64,000 nucleotides of DNA from VGEM01 sp033764265 (GCA_033764265.1 JANRJB010000112.1:1-64000); one strand, 5' to 3'. Positions 43,263-52,004 are shown, numbered from the stretch's first letter. Notes: a model not told the origin generated them from the letters alone. Made by a program: numbers and translations.

Positions 43263-44618
43263 TTAGGGCGCCGTCAGCTTTTCGCGCGGCAGCACGATCA
43301 CCCGTTCCGGCAGGTGGCGGTGATCGTCGGCGAGGCCGATGCCGCTGACCTCGTCCAAGCCCACCTCGACCGCCAGGGCCGCGTGGCTGCGACTGCGTAG
43401 GCCCATGACGTAAGCCCGCCGCGTGCCGGCGGCGCGGCGGAAGTCGGCGAGCGCCGCTTTCAGTTCGGCCTCGGCGGCGAACCGGCCGGGTGGAATCTCG
43501 GCGCCGATCAGAATGTGGTCCGGCAGGAACGCGGCGCGCTGCGGCTGTGCCAGATCGGTCAGCAGCGCGACCTCGCGCACGCGCCCGCGGAACATCTCCC
43601 GTGCGGCGATCAGCGCGTCCACGTCGGCGTCGGCCGGCAGGCCAACGATCTCGATGCGCAGGTGCAACAGCCGTTCTTTCTGCGGCAGCGCCGAGACCGC
43701 ACGCAGGAACGCCGCGCCCAACTTGCGGTGCAGCAGTGCGAACGGCAGCGGCATGACGAATTTGGCGCGCAGGGCCGACGCGGCCAGCCGGGTGAAATCG
43801 GCGAAGGCCGACTTGGCGATATCGACCATGGTCGCGACGTTGACCGCGGTTTGCGAGTCCGTCGGCCCGAATACTGCCTCACCGGTGGCGTCGAAGGCAC
43901 GCAGGCTGAAGGTGTCGAACGATTCGGTATCGGCCGACCATGACGGCCGATAGACCAGCGTCAGCTCGTTGAACCGCGATCGGCTGGCCGCCACGCTGTC
44001 GAGCGCCGAGACCGGCGACTTGGCGGCGGCTGGCGCCGCGTCGCCGATCAACTTCACGGGCCGTCGCGCGTCGCGCGCGGCCAGCAGCAGGCGGGAGCGT
44101 TTCACCGCCGCTTTCATCGCCTCGCGGTTCAGTGAACCGTCGGCATTCAGCGCACCGCCCAGGTCGATCTTGGCCGACTGCGGCAACGGTGGCTCGGCTT
44201 CGCTGAAGCGCTCGCCCACCAGCTTCTCGCCGATCAGTGCCGCGATCTCGTCGGCGCGCCGCGCCGCGTCGGCTTCGGACAAGGCGGGCATCAACAGCAG
44301 CCACGAGTCCTCGTCCTGCGGAATGAAGGTGTTCCCCTTGCCGATCATCCGGCCGATGGTGCTTTCGGCGATCAGCAGCACTCGATCGCGATACCGCGTC
44401 CAGTCGTCCCCCAGCTGGTGGCGCAGGTGGGCGATGGTCATCACCTGCACCCGGCCGCTGGCGCGCGTTTCGGAGTCTTTCACGAGCTGCGACAACGTCA
44501 GCTCGATGCCGTCGTCCCAGGTCGCCGGGGCGACGCGGTCCGGGTCCTCGACCAGCGGTTCAGCAGTGGCTGCGTCCGCGCCGAGCAAGCGGCGAAGCCA
44601 GTTCCTTACACCTGACAT
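43263..44618 (-). CDS. large cytoplasmic protein with degenerate GGDEF/EAL-like layout, unknown
   Basis: The 451-residue protein has no signal peptide. I do not recognise it with confidence. The N-terminal half (MTIAHLRHQLGDDWTRYRDR, LIAESTIGRMIGKGNTFIPQ, LLLMPALSEADAARRADEIA) has a cyclase-like look, but no GGDEF motif. The C-terminal half (LRIEIVGLPADADVDALIAA, VALLTDLAQPQRAAFLPDHI) could be an EAL-like barrel without catalytic residues. A signalling scaffold is possible. It follows the DUF1045 gene by 42 bases. Confidence 0.6.
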   Translation of the reverse strand: MSGVRNWLRRLLGADAATAEPLVEDPDRVAPATWDDGIELTLSQLVKDSETRASGRVQVMTIAHLRHQLGDDWTRYRDRVLLIAESTIGRMIGKGNTFIPQDEDSWLLLMPALSEADAARRADEIAALIGEKLVGERFSEAEPPLPQSAKIDLGGALNADGSLNREAMKAAVKRSRLLLAARDARRPVKLIGDAAPAAAKSPVSALDSVAASRSRFNELTLVYRPSWSADTESFDTFSLRAFDATGEAVFGPTDSQTAVNVATMVDIAKSAFADFTRLAASALRAKFVMPLPFALLHRKLGAAFLRAVSALPQKERLLHLRIEIVGLPADADVDALIAAREMFRGRVREVALLTDLAQPQRAAFLPDHILIGAEIPPGRFAAEAELKAALADFRRAAGTRRAYVMGLRSRSHAALAVEVGLDEVSGIGLADDHRHLPERVIVLPREKLTAP

Positions 44619-44660
44619 GCCGGACCCGAAGGCGAGGTGCGGCCTGACGCGGGCGGCCGC

Positions 44661-45359
44661 TCAGGCGCTGCGGCCAAAGGGAATGCGTTCGATGATGGAC
44701 ATCGGATCGTCGCGCTCGGTCTGGCCGAACAGTGCGATGTCGCGCACGATGATCGGACGGCCGACCACCGATTTGGCCATCTCGGTGACCACCTGCATGA
44801 CTGCGCGGCGTTCGGCGATGTCGTCGATGCGTTCCGTCAGCGAGATGTGGAAGCGGAATTCCTCCATCACGTACGGATAGCCCCAGTGCTCCAGCATCGA
44901 ATCCTGGTGCACGGTCAGCTTGTTGTTGCGGTAGTGGGCGGCCTGTTCCTCGGTCAGGGCCATGCGATAGCCCTCGAACGCTCGTACGCATTTGGCCGAC
45001 AGCCGTTCCAGCGCGGCGGAGGACGTTGATGGCGTCAGCGCGACGAACTTGCCGATCACCGCCAGCTCCAACGCCGGAATTTCAACCGGGGCCAGGCTGC
45101 GAGCGAAAATACGCGCCGCGGCGATCAGGCTTTTCAGTGTGGCCGACGGATGCAATTCGAACGGCGGCTTGAGCGTACCGTGAAAGCCGTAGCGGCGCGG
45201 TCCTTCGGTCAGTTCCTGAAGTCGATCGGGCGAAATGCCGGGCACGTCGGGCAGCGGTCCGGCCGCGGCCGAGCCATTGCGGCCCAACCAGTGCGTGCCG
45301 AACTCGGCGAGCGGGCTGCCGGGTTCAGGCGAATAATAAATTGCGTAGCGGGCTGCCAC
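44661..45359 (-). CDS. DUF1045 2H-phosphoesterase-like protein
   Basis: The 232-residue protein has two H-x-T/S motifs of the 2H phosphoesterase superfamily: GFHGTLKPPF and RFHISLTERI. This pairing matches DUF1045, first seen in phosphonate operons and thought to act on cyclic or phosphorylated intermediates. No phosphonate genes are nearby. The start is a GTG (VAARYAIYY) with a GGAGGGG site four bases upstream; longer frames are not supported. Confidence 0.85.
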   Translation of the reverse strand: MAARYAIYYSPEPGSPLAEFGTHWLGRNGSAAAGPLPDVPGISPDRLQELTEGPRRYGFHGTLKPPFELHPSATLKSLIAAARIFARSLAPVEIPALELAVIGKFVALTPSTSSAALERLSAKCVRAFEGYRMALTEEQAAHYRNNKLTVHQDSMLEHWGYPYVMEEFRFHISLTERIDDIAERRAVMQVVTEMAKSVVGRPIIVRDIALFGQTERDDPMSIIERIPFGRSA

Positions 45360-45461
45360 CCCAACCCCTCCCGATGAGAGCCCCAACCCTTCAACCCGGG
45401 GCGCGCCGACAGCGTTTGGTCCAGCGCACCGGTGCCGGGCTCCGATGTCGCACAAAAATCC

Positions 45462-46475
45462 TTATGCCGCAAGGGGTTCGGCGCAACCGATGTGCTCGGC
45501 GGTTGAATGGACCGCGCGCCAAGAGAAGTCGGAACGATTGGCGGCCGACAGAACCTGCCGCCAGGCTCGCGCGCCGGGCCGGCCGCGGAATAGCCCGACC
45601 ATGTGGCGCAAGACCGCCGAACGTCGCACGCCGGCCGCGCACATGGCTTGGGCATAGTCCAAGTAAGCGCACACGACGTCAGTTTCCGACGGCGGCGCCG
45701 TCTCGGCCCCGAACAATCGCGTGTCCACTTGGCTGAGGACCTCGTAGGGGCGTTCGTACGCCGCCCGGCCCAGCATGACGCCGTCCACCTCACCCAAGTG
45801 CCGTTCGCAGGCATCGAGCGAGGTCAGGCCGCCGTTCAGCACGATCGTCAGGTCCGGACGGCGTAGCTTCAAGCGCGCGACGCGATCGTACTTGAGCGGT
45901 GGGATTTCGCGGTTTTCCTTGGGCGACAGGCCGCTCAAGATGGCGCGCCGGGCGTGAACGATCACCGTCCGGCAGCCGGCCGCCGCGACCACATCGACCA
46001 GCGTGTCAAGAATGGCATCGTCCTCGCGGTCGTCGATGCCGATCCGAGTCTTGACCGTAACTGGAATATCGACGGCATCGGCCATGGCCGCTACGCAAAC
46101 GCGGACCAGATCGGGCTCTGCCATCAGGCAGGCGCCGAACCGCCCCGATGTGACGCGGTCGCTGGGGCAGCCGACGTTCAGATTGATCTCCTGAAACCCC
46201 GCGGCTGCGGCCATGCGGGCGGCGTTGGCCAACAGGCCGGGGTCAGATCCGCCCACCTGTAGCGCCAATGGATACTCGGCCGGATCGTGCGCCAGAAAGC
46301 GCTGCGGATCGCGGGCATGGGCCAGCGCCTGGGCGGTGACCATCTCTGTGTAAAGTCGAGCTTTCGCGCTGATGAAGCGCATCAATCGCCGGCAATGGCG
46401 ATCGGTGCAGTCCATCATCGGGGCGACTGAAAATCGATGCGTCGCTGCTTGCGGGTCAGGAAAGTAAGACGTCAT
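45462..46475 (-). CDS. dusA: tRNA-dihydrouridine(20/20a) synthase DusA
   Basis: The 337-residue protein is a typical DusA: FSVAPMMDCTDRHCRRLMR (FMN-binding barrel start), YTEMVTAQALAH, the catalytic-Cys loop NLNVGCPSDRV, VTVKTRIGID, the tRNA-binding ARRAILSGLSPKENREIPP and LNGGLTSLD. It reduces uridine 20 in tRNA. The start MTSYFPDP is preferred over an upstream ATG. It is divergent from the SOS-regulated small gene. Confidence 0.95.
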   Translation of the reverse strand: MTSYFPDPQAATHRFSVAPMMDCTDRHCRRLMRFISAKARLYTEMVTAQALAHARDPQRFLAHDPAEYPLALQVGGSDPGLLANAARMAAAAGFQEINLNVGCPSDRVTSGRFGACLMAEPDLVRVCVAAMADAVDIPVTVKTRIGIDDREDDAILDTLVDVVAAAGCRTVIVHARRAILSGLSPKENREIPPLKYDRVARLKLRRPDLTIVLNGGLTSLDACERHLGEVDGVMLGRAAYERPYEVLSQVDTRLFGAETAPPSETDVVCAYLDYAQAMCAAGVRRSAVLRHMVGLFRGRPGARAWRQVLSAANRSDFSWRAVHSTAEHIGCAEPLAA

Positions 46476-46559
46476 GAGCCGGGGTGTGCCGCACTGGCAC
46501 CCCATTGGGCAATCCCAAACGTCGCCGAGGCACTTGGATCGGCTCCAAAAATCCAGGGC

Positions 46560-46590
46560 TTGACATCGTGTTCCTGTAATGTTCTAAAAT
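46560..46590 (+). promoter_or_regulatory. promoter of the SOS-regulated small gene
   Basis: A consensus -35 TTGACA (46560-46565) is followed after 17 bases by TCTAAA (46583-46588), part of TCTAAAAT. LexA box 1 spans the spacer and the -10, so bound LexA would block RNA polymerase. This is one of the clearest sigma-70-type promoters in the window. Confidence 0.7.
46570..46584 (+). promoter_or_regulatory. LexA box 1 (GTTC-N7-GTTC)
   Basis: GTTCCTGTAATGTTC fits the alphaproteobacterial SOS box, the direct repeat GTTC-N7-GTTC, exactly. It overlaps the -10 element of the small gene. Confidence 0.8.
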
Positions 46591-46600
46591 CGGGAAATCG

Positions 46601-46615
46601 GAACATAATAGGAAC
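46601..46615 (-). promoter_or_regulatory. LexA box 2 (GAAC-N7-GAAC, reverse orientation)
   Basis: GAACATAATAGGAAC is a second exact SOS box in the opposite orientation, 16 bases beyond box 1 and 14 bases before the likely start codon. The two boxes form an inverted repeat matching at 13 of 15 positions. Confidence 0.8.
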
Positions 46616-46629
46616 AAATGGAGGATCCC

Positions 46630-46728
46630 ATGGATGCACGCACGTTTCTGACCGAGGCTTCAGCGCTGTTCGGCTTGATGGTGCTGGTTTACCTGTGGTC
46701 ATTGTTGGCGCTGGCGCTGCAGGCCTGA
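46630..46728 (+). CDS. SidA-like small SOS-induced membrane protein
   Basis: The reading frame encodes 32 residues, MDARTFLTEASALFGLMVLV and YLWSLLALALQA. It is a short charged head and a single hydrophobic helix. A GGAGGA site lies five bases before this ATG; another in-frame ATG at 46618 would add four residues and lies next to LexA box 2. Caulobacter SidA is a 29-residue single-span protein induced by SOS that blocks division through FtsW/FtsN. Size, topology and LexA control fit; sequence similarity cannot be tested here. It was missed by size cutoffs. Confidence 0.75.
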   Translation: MDARTFLTEASALFGLMVLVYLWSLLALALQA

Positions 46729-46864
46729 GGCCCCAATCGCAAGACGGCCAATTTGACTTCACCCGCAGGCGCACCTACCATTTGAGTTGTGGTCGTCCGC
46801 CTTGGTTCCACCAGTGGTGGGCCCGGCCGACCGAATTGGGAGCCCCGAAGCGGGGCGTAGGACG

Positions 46865-47272
46865 ATGAGCACCGCGCAGGTCGTCAATGTGACGATGGCG
46901 AGCACGGTCGCGCGCATGAGTTCGGCGCGCGCCGCGGTGGCATCCACGTTCCAAACGGTTGAGGGCATCGACACTAATTCGCTGTCGGCTCGCGGCCGGG
47001 ACCAAGCGCGTGCCCGCGACGACAACGATCAATACGATGCCGGCCGGTTGCGCCGGCGCAGCCCGCAGGTCATCGATCGGGTGATCAGCTTCGGCGGCGT
47101 GTTGGTGTCGCAGGAAGTGGGATCGGCCATCGTCCAGGCCCAGGCAGCGGCCGGCAAGATCGCCCCGACGCTTCATCCTGCCGACGCCGAGCGCGGCGTT
47201 TCAATCTACGAATTCAATCAGTCGCTGATGGGTGCGCCGCAGGTTACCACCGACGTGGGCGTGGTCCACTGA
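46865..47272 (+). CDS. small hypothetical protein
   Basis: The 135-residue protein (MSTAQVVNVTMASTVARMSS to TTDVGVVH) has no signal peptide or membrane span. It is polar and helix-prone, with an acidic/basic block SARGRDQARARDDNDQYDAG in the middle and a stretch ISFGGVLVSQEVGSAIVQAQ. I do not recognise it. A perfect GCCCCG-AAG-CGGGGC hairpin (46842-46856) sits just before the ATG and could affect translation or end the upstream transcript. Confidence 0.5.
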   Translation: MSTAQVVNVTMASTVARMSSARAAVASTFQTVEGIDTNSLSARGRDQARARDDNDQYDAGRLRRRSPQVIDRVISFGGVLVSQEVGSAIVQAQAAAGKIAPTLHPADAERGVSIYEFNQSLMGAPQVTTDVGVVH

Positions 47273-47285
47273 CCCGACACGGGCG

Positions 47286-47618
47286 CTACTTCCGCCACGC
47301 GCCGCTCGGCTCCATGTAGTACCATTTGTTTTCCTTGGCCCGCTGCACCTGCTTTTCGCCGGCGATGGCCTGGACCGCTTCGATCGGGGTCTGGTTCTTC
47401 TGTGCCACCTCGCGATAACTCTCCAAGCGGGCCTTATTGACGCTGTCGGCCAGGGCCACCACGTCGGCCGGCGCGCCGGTGGCGACCACGCCCACCAGGC
47501 CGTCGGGCCGTTCGCCGATCAGCCCCTGCGCGCGCGCCTGATCGAGATCGATGGCGGCGGCCGGCGCGGCGCCCAGCGCCAGCATGGCGGCGATGGTCAG
47601 AGTTTTTAGCACGTTCAT
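47286..47618 (-). CDS. ydbL: YdbL family protein (DUF1318)
   Basis: The 110-residue protein has a signal peptide (MNVLKTLTIAAMLALGAAPAAA) and the DUF1318 core: LDQARAQGLIGERPDGLVG, VNKARLESYREVAQKNQTPI and an ending AKENKWYYMEPSGAWRK. In E. coli YdbL works with YnbE and YdbH to carry phospholipids between membranes. It is the last of the three genes on this strand; the ATG is preferred over a longer frame. Confidence 0.85.
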   Translation of the reverse strand: MNVLKTLTIAAMLALGAAPAAAIDLDQARAQGLIGERPDGLVGVVATGAPADVVALADSVNKARLESYREVAQKNQTPIEAVQAIAGEKQVQRAKENKWYYMEPSGAWRK

Positions 47619-47635
47619 GTTTGCGCTCCGTTCGC

Positions 47636-47827
47636 TCAGAAGATGCTCGGGTTGCCTTGGATCACGCTGTCGACGTCGCGGTCGACCTTGATCCGCACTT
47701 CCTGTTCGATCTTGACGTTGAGATTGATGACAATCGGCTTGTCGGGGGCTTCCACTTTCACCGTCGGCGAGCATGCCGCCACCGTCCCGGCAAGCACGAA
47801 CATCAATACGGCCGCGCGTCGCGACAT
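47636..47827 (-). CDS. ynbE: YnbE family lipoprotein
   Basis: The 63-residue product begins MSRRAAVLMFVLAGTVAACS, with lipobox VAAC. The mature part APDKPIVINLNVKIEQEVRI and KVDRDVDSVI matches YnbE. This outer membrane lipoprotein multimerises on the C-terminus of YdbH to complete the bridge. It lies between ydbL (17 bases) and ydbH. An upstream ATG adds 15 residues and would spoil the signal. Confidence 0.87.
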   Translation of the reverse strand: MSRRAAVLMFVLAGTVAACSPTVKVEAPDKPIVINLNVKIEQEVRIKVDRDVDSVIQGNPSIF

Positions 47828-47962
47828 CCACTCTGAAGTCGTTGGTTTCAGATCAGCCAGCTGACGCAGCATGTCGCGCTCCTTGGTGAATGCCGGATTT
47901 CGACCCTACGGGTGTCGGCGACATCGGGTCAATGCCGGCCGTGTCCTTAGTTGAGGCGGGAA

Positions 47963-50713
47963 TTAAGGCGGTGGTGCGGCGGCGCCGGCGCCGTTCACGC
48001 CGTTTTGTTCGATCGCGGACTGTTCCATGCGTCGCTTGATTTCGTCGGGTATCCGATAACCAGCGAGGCTATCGGTTGCGATACGCGCCAGCGGGCCGTC
48101 AAGATTGAGGTTGAATTCGATCGGATACCCGCCATAGAGGCTTGGGTTGCGGCCTTTCAGTTTCACCGCCACGTTCAAGTCTTCAAGCGCGTTGCCATCG
48201 ATGTTGGCGCGAAGCTCTTCGAACCGGAAGTCGGTCAGCGCCTGTAGCACCAGATCTCCGCCACCTGCCAGCGCCGCCGGCGCCACCACCGGGCGATAGG
48301 CGACCGTACCCTCGCGGCCCGTCAGCTCGGCTTGAGTGATGAACAGGCCGCCGTCGCGCACCTCAAGCGGGATTTCGCCCGAGATCGTTCCTGTGCCGGT
48401 CAGCCCGTCGGTCGACGCCGCCGCAAGCAGTCGGTCGATGCGCGCACCGTTCAACGTCAACACCAAGTTCGACGGCCGCCCGTCGAGGTGGATCACCGCC
48501 GGTTCGCCGGTGATGGTTCCGCCGGCGAAGTCAGCCGCAAAGCTATCGATCGACATGGTGCCGTCACCCGGCAGACCCACCACGATCCGGCCGTCGGTCA
48601 CCGGCGGGGTGATATCGACCGACTGAAACGTCAGCGTTTGCGATGCGGCGGCGCGCGGCGGCCAGGGTTGATCCAGCGCCACGGCGCCCGCCACGCCGCG
48701 CACGCGCACCGTACCGAGGTCGAAGTCGAGATCGTCGAGCGACAGTTGCATTGTGCCGGCGAAGCCCTGTGCGGTCGACCGCGCGCGCGCCGAGACGGCC
48801 ACGCGTCCCTCGACCCGGTCGATCGGCAGCAACGATCCGGCCACGTCATTCCACGCGGTCGCGCCGGGGCCGAACCTCGTTTCGGGAACATCGAGGGCAA
48901 CATCAAGCGGCTCATTGGCTGGTTGTGAAACCGAGAACGTGCCCAGCAGTGCACCGGTGGCGGTGAGAAGTTCGCCAGCAAGTTCGCTCTTTTCGGGCGT
49001 TGCGTTCAGCGTGGCGCGGAATGCCAGCGATGTGTCGGGCAAGGCGGCCAGCGCGCCGGTGGCCGATGCCGCGCCGGCGGCGACCAGCCGGCCGTCGATG
49101 CGTCCGGCTAGCCCGCCGGGCGTCGCCGTGACCGCGAAATCCGGCACCACCGCGATGGCCGGACCGATACCGATCTTGCCGCCCTCGGCCGTGACCGCGA
49201 AACGATATCCGTCCCCGGGCGTCGCATAGCCGCTGACGCCGACGCGCGGCAGGGCAACCGTGATGGGCATGGCCATAGCGTCGGCCCGTATCGACAGCGG
49301 CACCGACACGTCGAGGTCTGCGGCGATCGACACCGCGTTGCCAAAGACCACGTTGAGCTGACGGCGCGGATTGTCGGCGGCAAGATGGACGGTCTGCGCG
49401 CCCGGAAGCGCCGCGACGCCCGGTACGACAAGGTCGGTTGCCGCAGCGGTCAAATCCGCGAAGTCGAACGACAGCGACAAGCCGTCGAGCCGCCAGTCGC
49501 CACGGCCGGTCAGTCGGGCTTCGGGCACCGATAACGAAATGTCAGCGATGTCCTGGGCGTCCGCCGCGAGCGTGAACTCCCCGCTCGCAATAACCGCTGG
49601 CCCGGTAATCTCGGTTAGCGCGACTGACGCGGACAGGCGACCGTCGCCGTAGGGCACCTTGGATACCGCGAGGGACAGTTCGGGGAACGCAAGATCCTGC
49701 CCATGGATCCAGCCGTCGATCACGGTGCGCAGGCGGGCCTGGTCAAGCGTTGCATCCGCCACCGCATCGATGGTCCATCGCGAGCCATCGCCGGACGCCG
49801 CACGCTCGGCCGAGAAAGCACTGCCGTTCCGCCCTGACAGCACAAACGAGGCGTGCGCTGCGCCCTCAAAGCCCGGCCAAATCGACGCCAGCGATTCGAC
49901 GGCCGCCGGGCCGAGCGCGGCGACAAGCGGCCGGGCGAAGCGGCCGTTGATCGTGGTTTGGGCTTCTGTCGCCGTCAGTTGAACCGACAGGGCGACGTCG
50001 AGGTTTGTTAGGGCGTTGCCGACCGGAAGGCGCGCGACATCGGCGCTCACGCTGCCGGTCCCGCGCCAAGCCGCGAGATCGGAACCCGCGGCCAAGCCCG
50101 ACCACGACAACGCGCCCGACACACCCTCGCCGGATATCGCGGCTTGCAATGTGCCCTGCCAACTGCCCGGACCGACCGCGGCCAGATCGGCACCCAGCAC
50201 CGTATCGATCGCCCGGTCTTGCAAGGTGAGCCGCAGTTTCGCCGCGTCGACGACGAGCGCATCAAGCGGCGGTCGGTTCTTGGATTCGGATTCCGCGGTA
50301 CCTGGCGCGCCCGGTTCTCCCGGAGAAGACGGGCCCAAAACCGTTTCGCCGAGCCGCCAGTTCGATCCGTCCCAGGCGAGTGCGATCTCGGCATTGTGCA
50401 CCGTCAGCCGTGCCACCCGCCGCTGCAACAGATCGCCGGGGGCATAATCGGCCCGCAGCAGGCCGATCCGCGCTGCGCCGCCAGCCAGCGAGATCGCACG
50501 CGCCTCGACCCCCCAAAGCGAAGCCTGGACCACGTCTATCGATGCGGGCCCGAGTCCCCGGGCATTGAGGGCGCGCACTGCGCCCCATTGCACCAGCGCC
50601 GGGGCTGCCACTGCCGCCGCCGCCACGGCGGTAAGTCCGCCCAAGGACCAGATTGCAACGCGCAGCGCGGCGCGTCCGGCGCGGGAAGCGGGCGGCGAGG
50701 GCTCTGTCGTCAC
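47963..50713 (-). CDS. ydbH: YdbH-like AsmA-family intermembrane transport protein
   Basis: The 916-residue protein has one N-terminal helix (AIWSLGGLTAVAAAAVAAPA) and a long repetitive beta-strand body, ending with a short helical region (DSLAGYRIPDEIKRRMEQSA). This is the layout of YdbH, a member of the AsmA/TamB/YhdP set that shuttles phospholipids to the outer membrane. A GTG start is chosen: the 22 codons between it and the ATG at 50779 use codons rare in this genome (ATA, CCA, AGG, CCT). ynbE and ydbL follow on the strand. Confidence 0.85.
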   Translation of the reverse strand: MTTEPSPPASRAGRAALRVAIWSLGGLTAVAAAAVAAPALVQWGAVRALNARGLGPASIDVVQASLWGVEARAISLAGGAARIGLLRADYAPGDLLQRRVARLTVHNAEIALAWDGSNWRLGETVLGPSSPGEPGAPGTAESESKNRPPLDALVVDAAKLRLTLQDRAIDTVLGADLAAVGPGSWQGTLQAAISGEGVSGALSWSGLAAGSDLAAWRGTGSVSADVARLPVGNALTNLDVALSVQLTATEAQTTINGRFARPLVAALGPAAVESLASIWPGFEGAAHASFVLSGRNGSAFSAERAASGDGSRWTIDAVADATLDQARLRTVIDGWIHGQDLAFPELSLAVSKVPYGDGRLSASVALTEITGPAVIASGEFTLAADAQDIADISLSVPEARLTGRGDWRLDGLSLSFDFADLTAAATDLVVPGVAALPGAQTVHLAADNPRRQLNVVFGNAVSIAADLDVSVPLSIRADAMAMPITVALPRVGVSGYATPGDGYRFAVTAEGGKIGIGPAIAVVPDFAVTATPGGLAGRIDGRLVAAGAASATGALAALPDTSLAFRATLNATPEKSELAGELLTATGALLGTFSVSQPANEPLDVALDVPETRFGPGATAWNDVAGSLLPIDRVEGRVAVSARARSTAQGFAGTMQLSLDDLDFDLGTVRVRGVAGAVALDQPWPPRAAASQTLTFQSVDITPPVTDGRIVVGLPGDGTMSIDSFAADFAGGTITGEPAVIHLDGRPSNLVLTLNGARIDRLLAAASTDGLTGTGTISGEIPLEVRDGGLFITQAELTGREGTVAYRPVVAPAALAGGGDLVLQALTDFRFEELRANIDGNALEDLNVAVKLKGRNPSLYGGYPIEFNLNLDGPLARIATDSLAGYRIPDEIKRRMEQSAIEQNGVNGAGAAAPPP

Positions 50714-50829
50714 GGACGATGACCTGGAGTTGAAGACAGGGATTGGTATTTTCTTAACCTGGGCGACCAACAGTACCATTACCCGCGGACAGAGGCCAAA
50801 GTGGCCGCGTCCGCGCGCCGCCTTGAACC

Positions 50830-51411
50830 ATGCCCGACGACCGCCGCGCCATGCAGCCGACCGCCGTTGAATCCGGTTTCGAAGTGGTGATCTGGTTCCT
50901 CGATCGGGCCATCGCCGACGGGGAATACCTGCAGCCGCAAAAGCTGCAGCGATTGCTGTACCTTGCCCAGGCTTACTATGGCGTGGCCAAGCACGGCCAG
51001 AAACTGATGCCGGCGACCTTCATCGCCGCCGACGACGGTCCGCTTGAACCGACGCTGTTCCGCGCTTTCGAGCGCGGCCGGCCGGCGGTCGACGTGCGCC
51101 CGATCGAGGCGGACGTCCAGCACGTGCTCGACAGCATCTGGCGCCAGTTCGGCGCCCATTCCACCGACCGTCTGACCAAGCTCGTGCAACGCCATCCGCC
51201 CTATGTCGAAGCCTACGACGCCGCGCCGCTCAGCGAGATTCCATTCGAGAACATGATCAAGTTTTATGGCACGCAAGGGCTGAAACGGCGGCAGAACAAA
51301 GGCAACATCGACGTCACGCCGGTCGACAAGGTGCTGCGGCCGAAGGTCTTGCGCAATCACGACGGCAAACCGGTCAACGTGCGCCGCTGGGCCCCGCGCC
51401 GGGTGGATTGA
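50830..51411 (+). CDS. SocA/Panacea-domain protein
   Basis: The 193-residue protein has the SocA-like (Panacea, DUF4065) pattern: YLQPQKLQRLLYLAQAYYGV, FIAADDGPLEPTLFRAFERG and the C-terminal LTKLVQRHPPYVEAYD. In Caulobacter, SocA is a proteolytic adaptor antitoxin for the beta-clamp-binding toxin SocB. No toxin gene with an evident match is beside it. The C-terminus (KVLRPKVLRNHDGKPVNVRR) is basic. It is divergent from ydbH. Confidence 0.75.
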   Translation: MPDDRRAMQPTAVESGFEVVIWFLDRAIADGEYLQPQKLQRLLYLAQAYYGVAKHGQKLMPATFIAADDGPLEPTLFRAFERGRPAVDVRPIEADVQHVLDSIWRQFGAHSTDRLTKLVQRHPPYVEAYDAAPLSEIPFENMIKFYGTQGLKRRQNKGNIDVTPVDKVLRPKVLRNHDGKPVNVRRWAPRRVD

Positions 51412-51464
51412 GGCGGGCCCCTTCGTCTACACTGCGCCGATCGCGCGTTACCGTGGAGTTCGTG

Positions 51465-52004
51465 ATGTTTCGTCGGCGCGTCCTGGCGTGGTTGATCGCC
51501 GCTCTGGTGTCGGTCCCGGTCGGCGCGCAGGCGCAGGCGCTGAAACCGCACGAACCGCTCAACCCGGCCAAGGCGCAATCGTTGCCGCTGACGCCGCTGG
51601 TGATCGAGATCGACGGCGCGCGCCACGCGTTTCAGGTCGAACTCGCCGACACCGACGCCACGCGCACCATCGGCCTGATGCATCGCACCTATCTCGCGCC
51701 CGACCGCGGCATGCTGTTCGACTTCAAGCGGACGCGCGACGTGGGCATGTGGATGCGCAACACCTTCATCTCGCTCGACATGCTGTTCATCGACCGCGAC
51801 GGCCGCGTGATCGCGGTCGCCGAGCGCACCAAACCGCACTCGGAACAAAGCATCGGCCCCAATCGTCCGGTGTTGGCGGTGCTGGAACTTGCGGCCGGCA
51901 CCGCGGCCCGCATCGGCCTGAAGCCCGGCGCGATGGTGCGCCATGCGATGTTCGGAACCGACCCGGGCGCGCCGCTGCCCCCTGCGACGGCCAAACAACC
52001 TTAA
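51465..52004 (+). CDS. DUF192 family exported protein
   Basis: The 179-residue protein has a signal peptide (MFRRRVLAWLIAALVSVPVG AQA region) and the DUF192 core: RTIGLMHRTYLAPDRGMLFD, MWMRNTFISLDMLFIDRDG, and GPNRPVLAVLELAAGTAARI. The family is common and of unknown function. The last 36 codons are duplicated at 55014-55125, which marks the boundary of an inserted segment. A TGGAG site lies before the ATG. Confidence 0.85.
   Translation: MFRRRVLAWLIAALVSVPVGAQAQALKPHEPLNPAKAQSLPLTPLVIEIDGARHAFQVELADTDATRTIGLMHRTYLAPDRGMLFDFKRTRDVGMWMRNTFISLDMLFIDRDGRVIAVAERTKPHSEQSIGPNRPVLAVLELAAGTAARIGLKPGAMVRHAMFGTDPGAPLPPATAKQP
51893..52003. repeat. direct repeat, left copy (end of DUF192 gene)
   Basis: These 111 bases recur at 55014-55124 (offset 3,121, no gaps) with about 90% identity, and similarity continues about 17 bases past the stop with one indel. 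The unit holds the 3' end of the DUF192 gene. Mismatches cluster in the last 30 bases. Confidence 0.9.

Noticed and set aside
46775..47176. Minus-strand frame opposite the small hypothetical gene
   Set aside because: Its translation is Arg/His-rich and lacks a ribosome site; the plus-strand frame starting at 46865 has the better composition, though confidence is only moderate.
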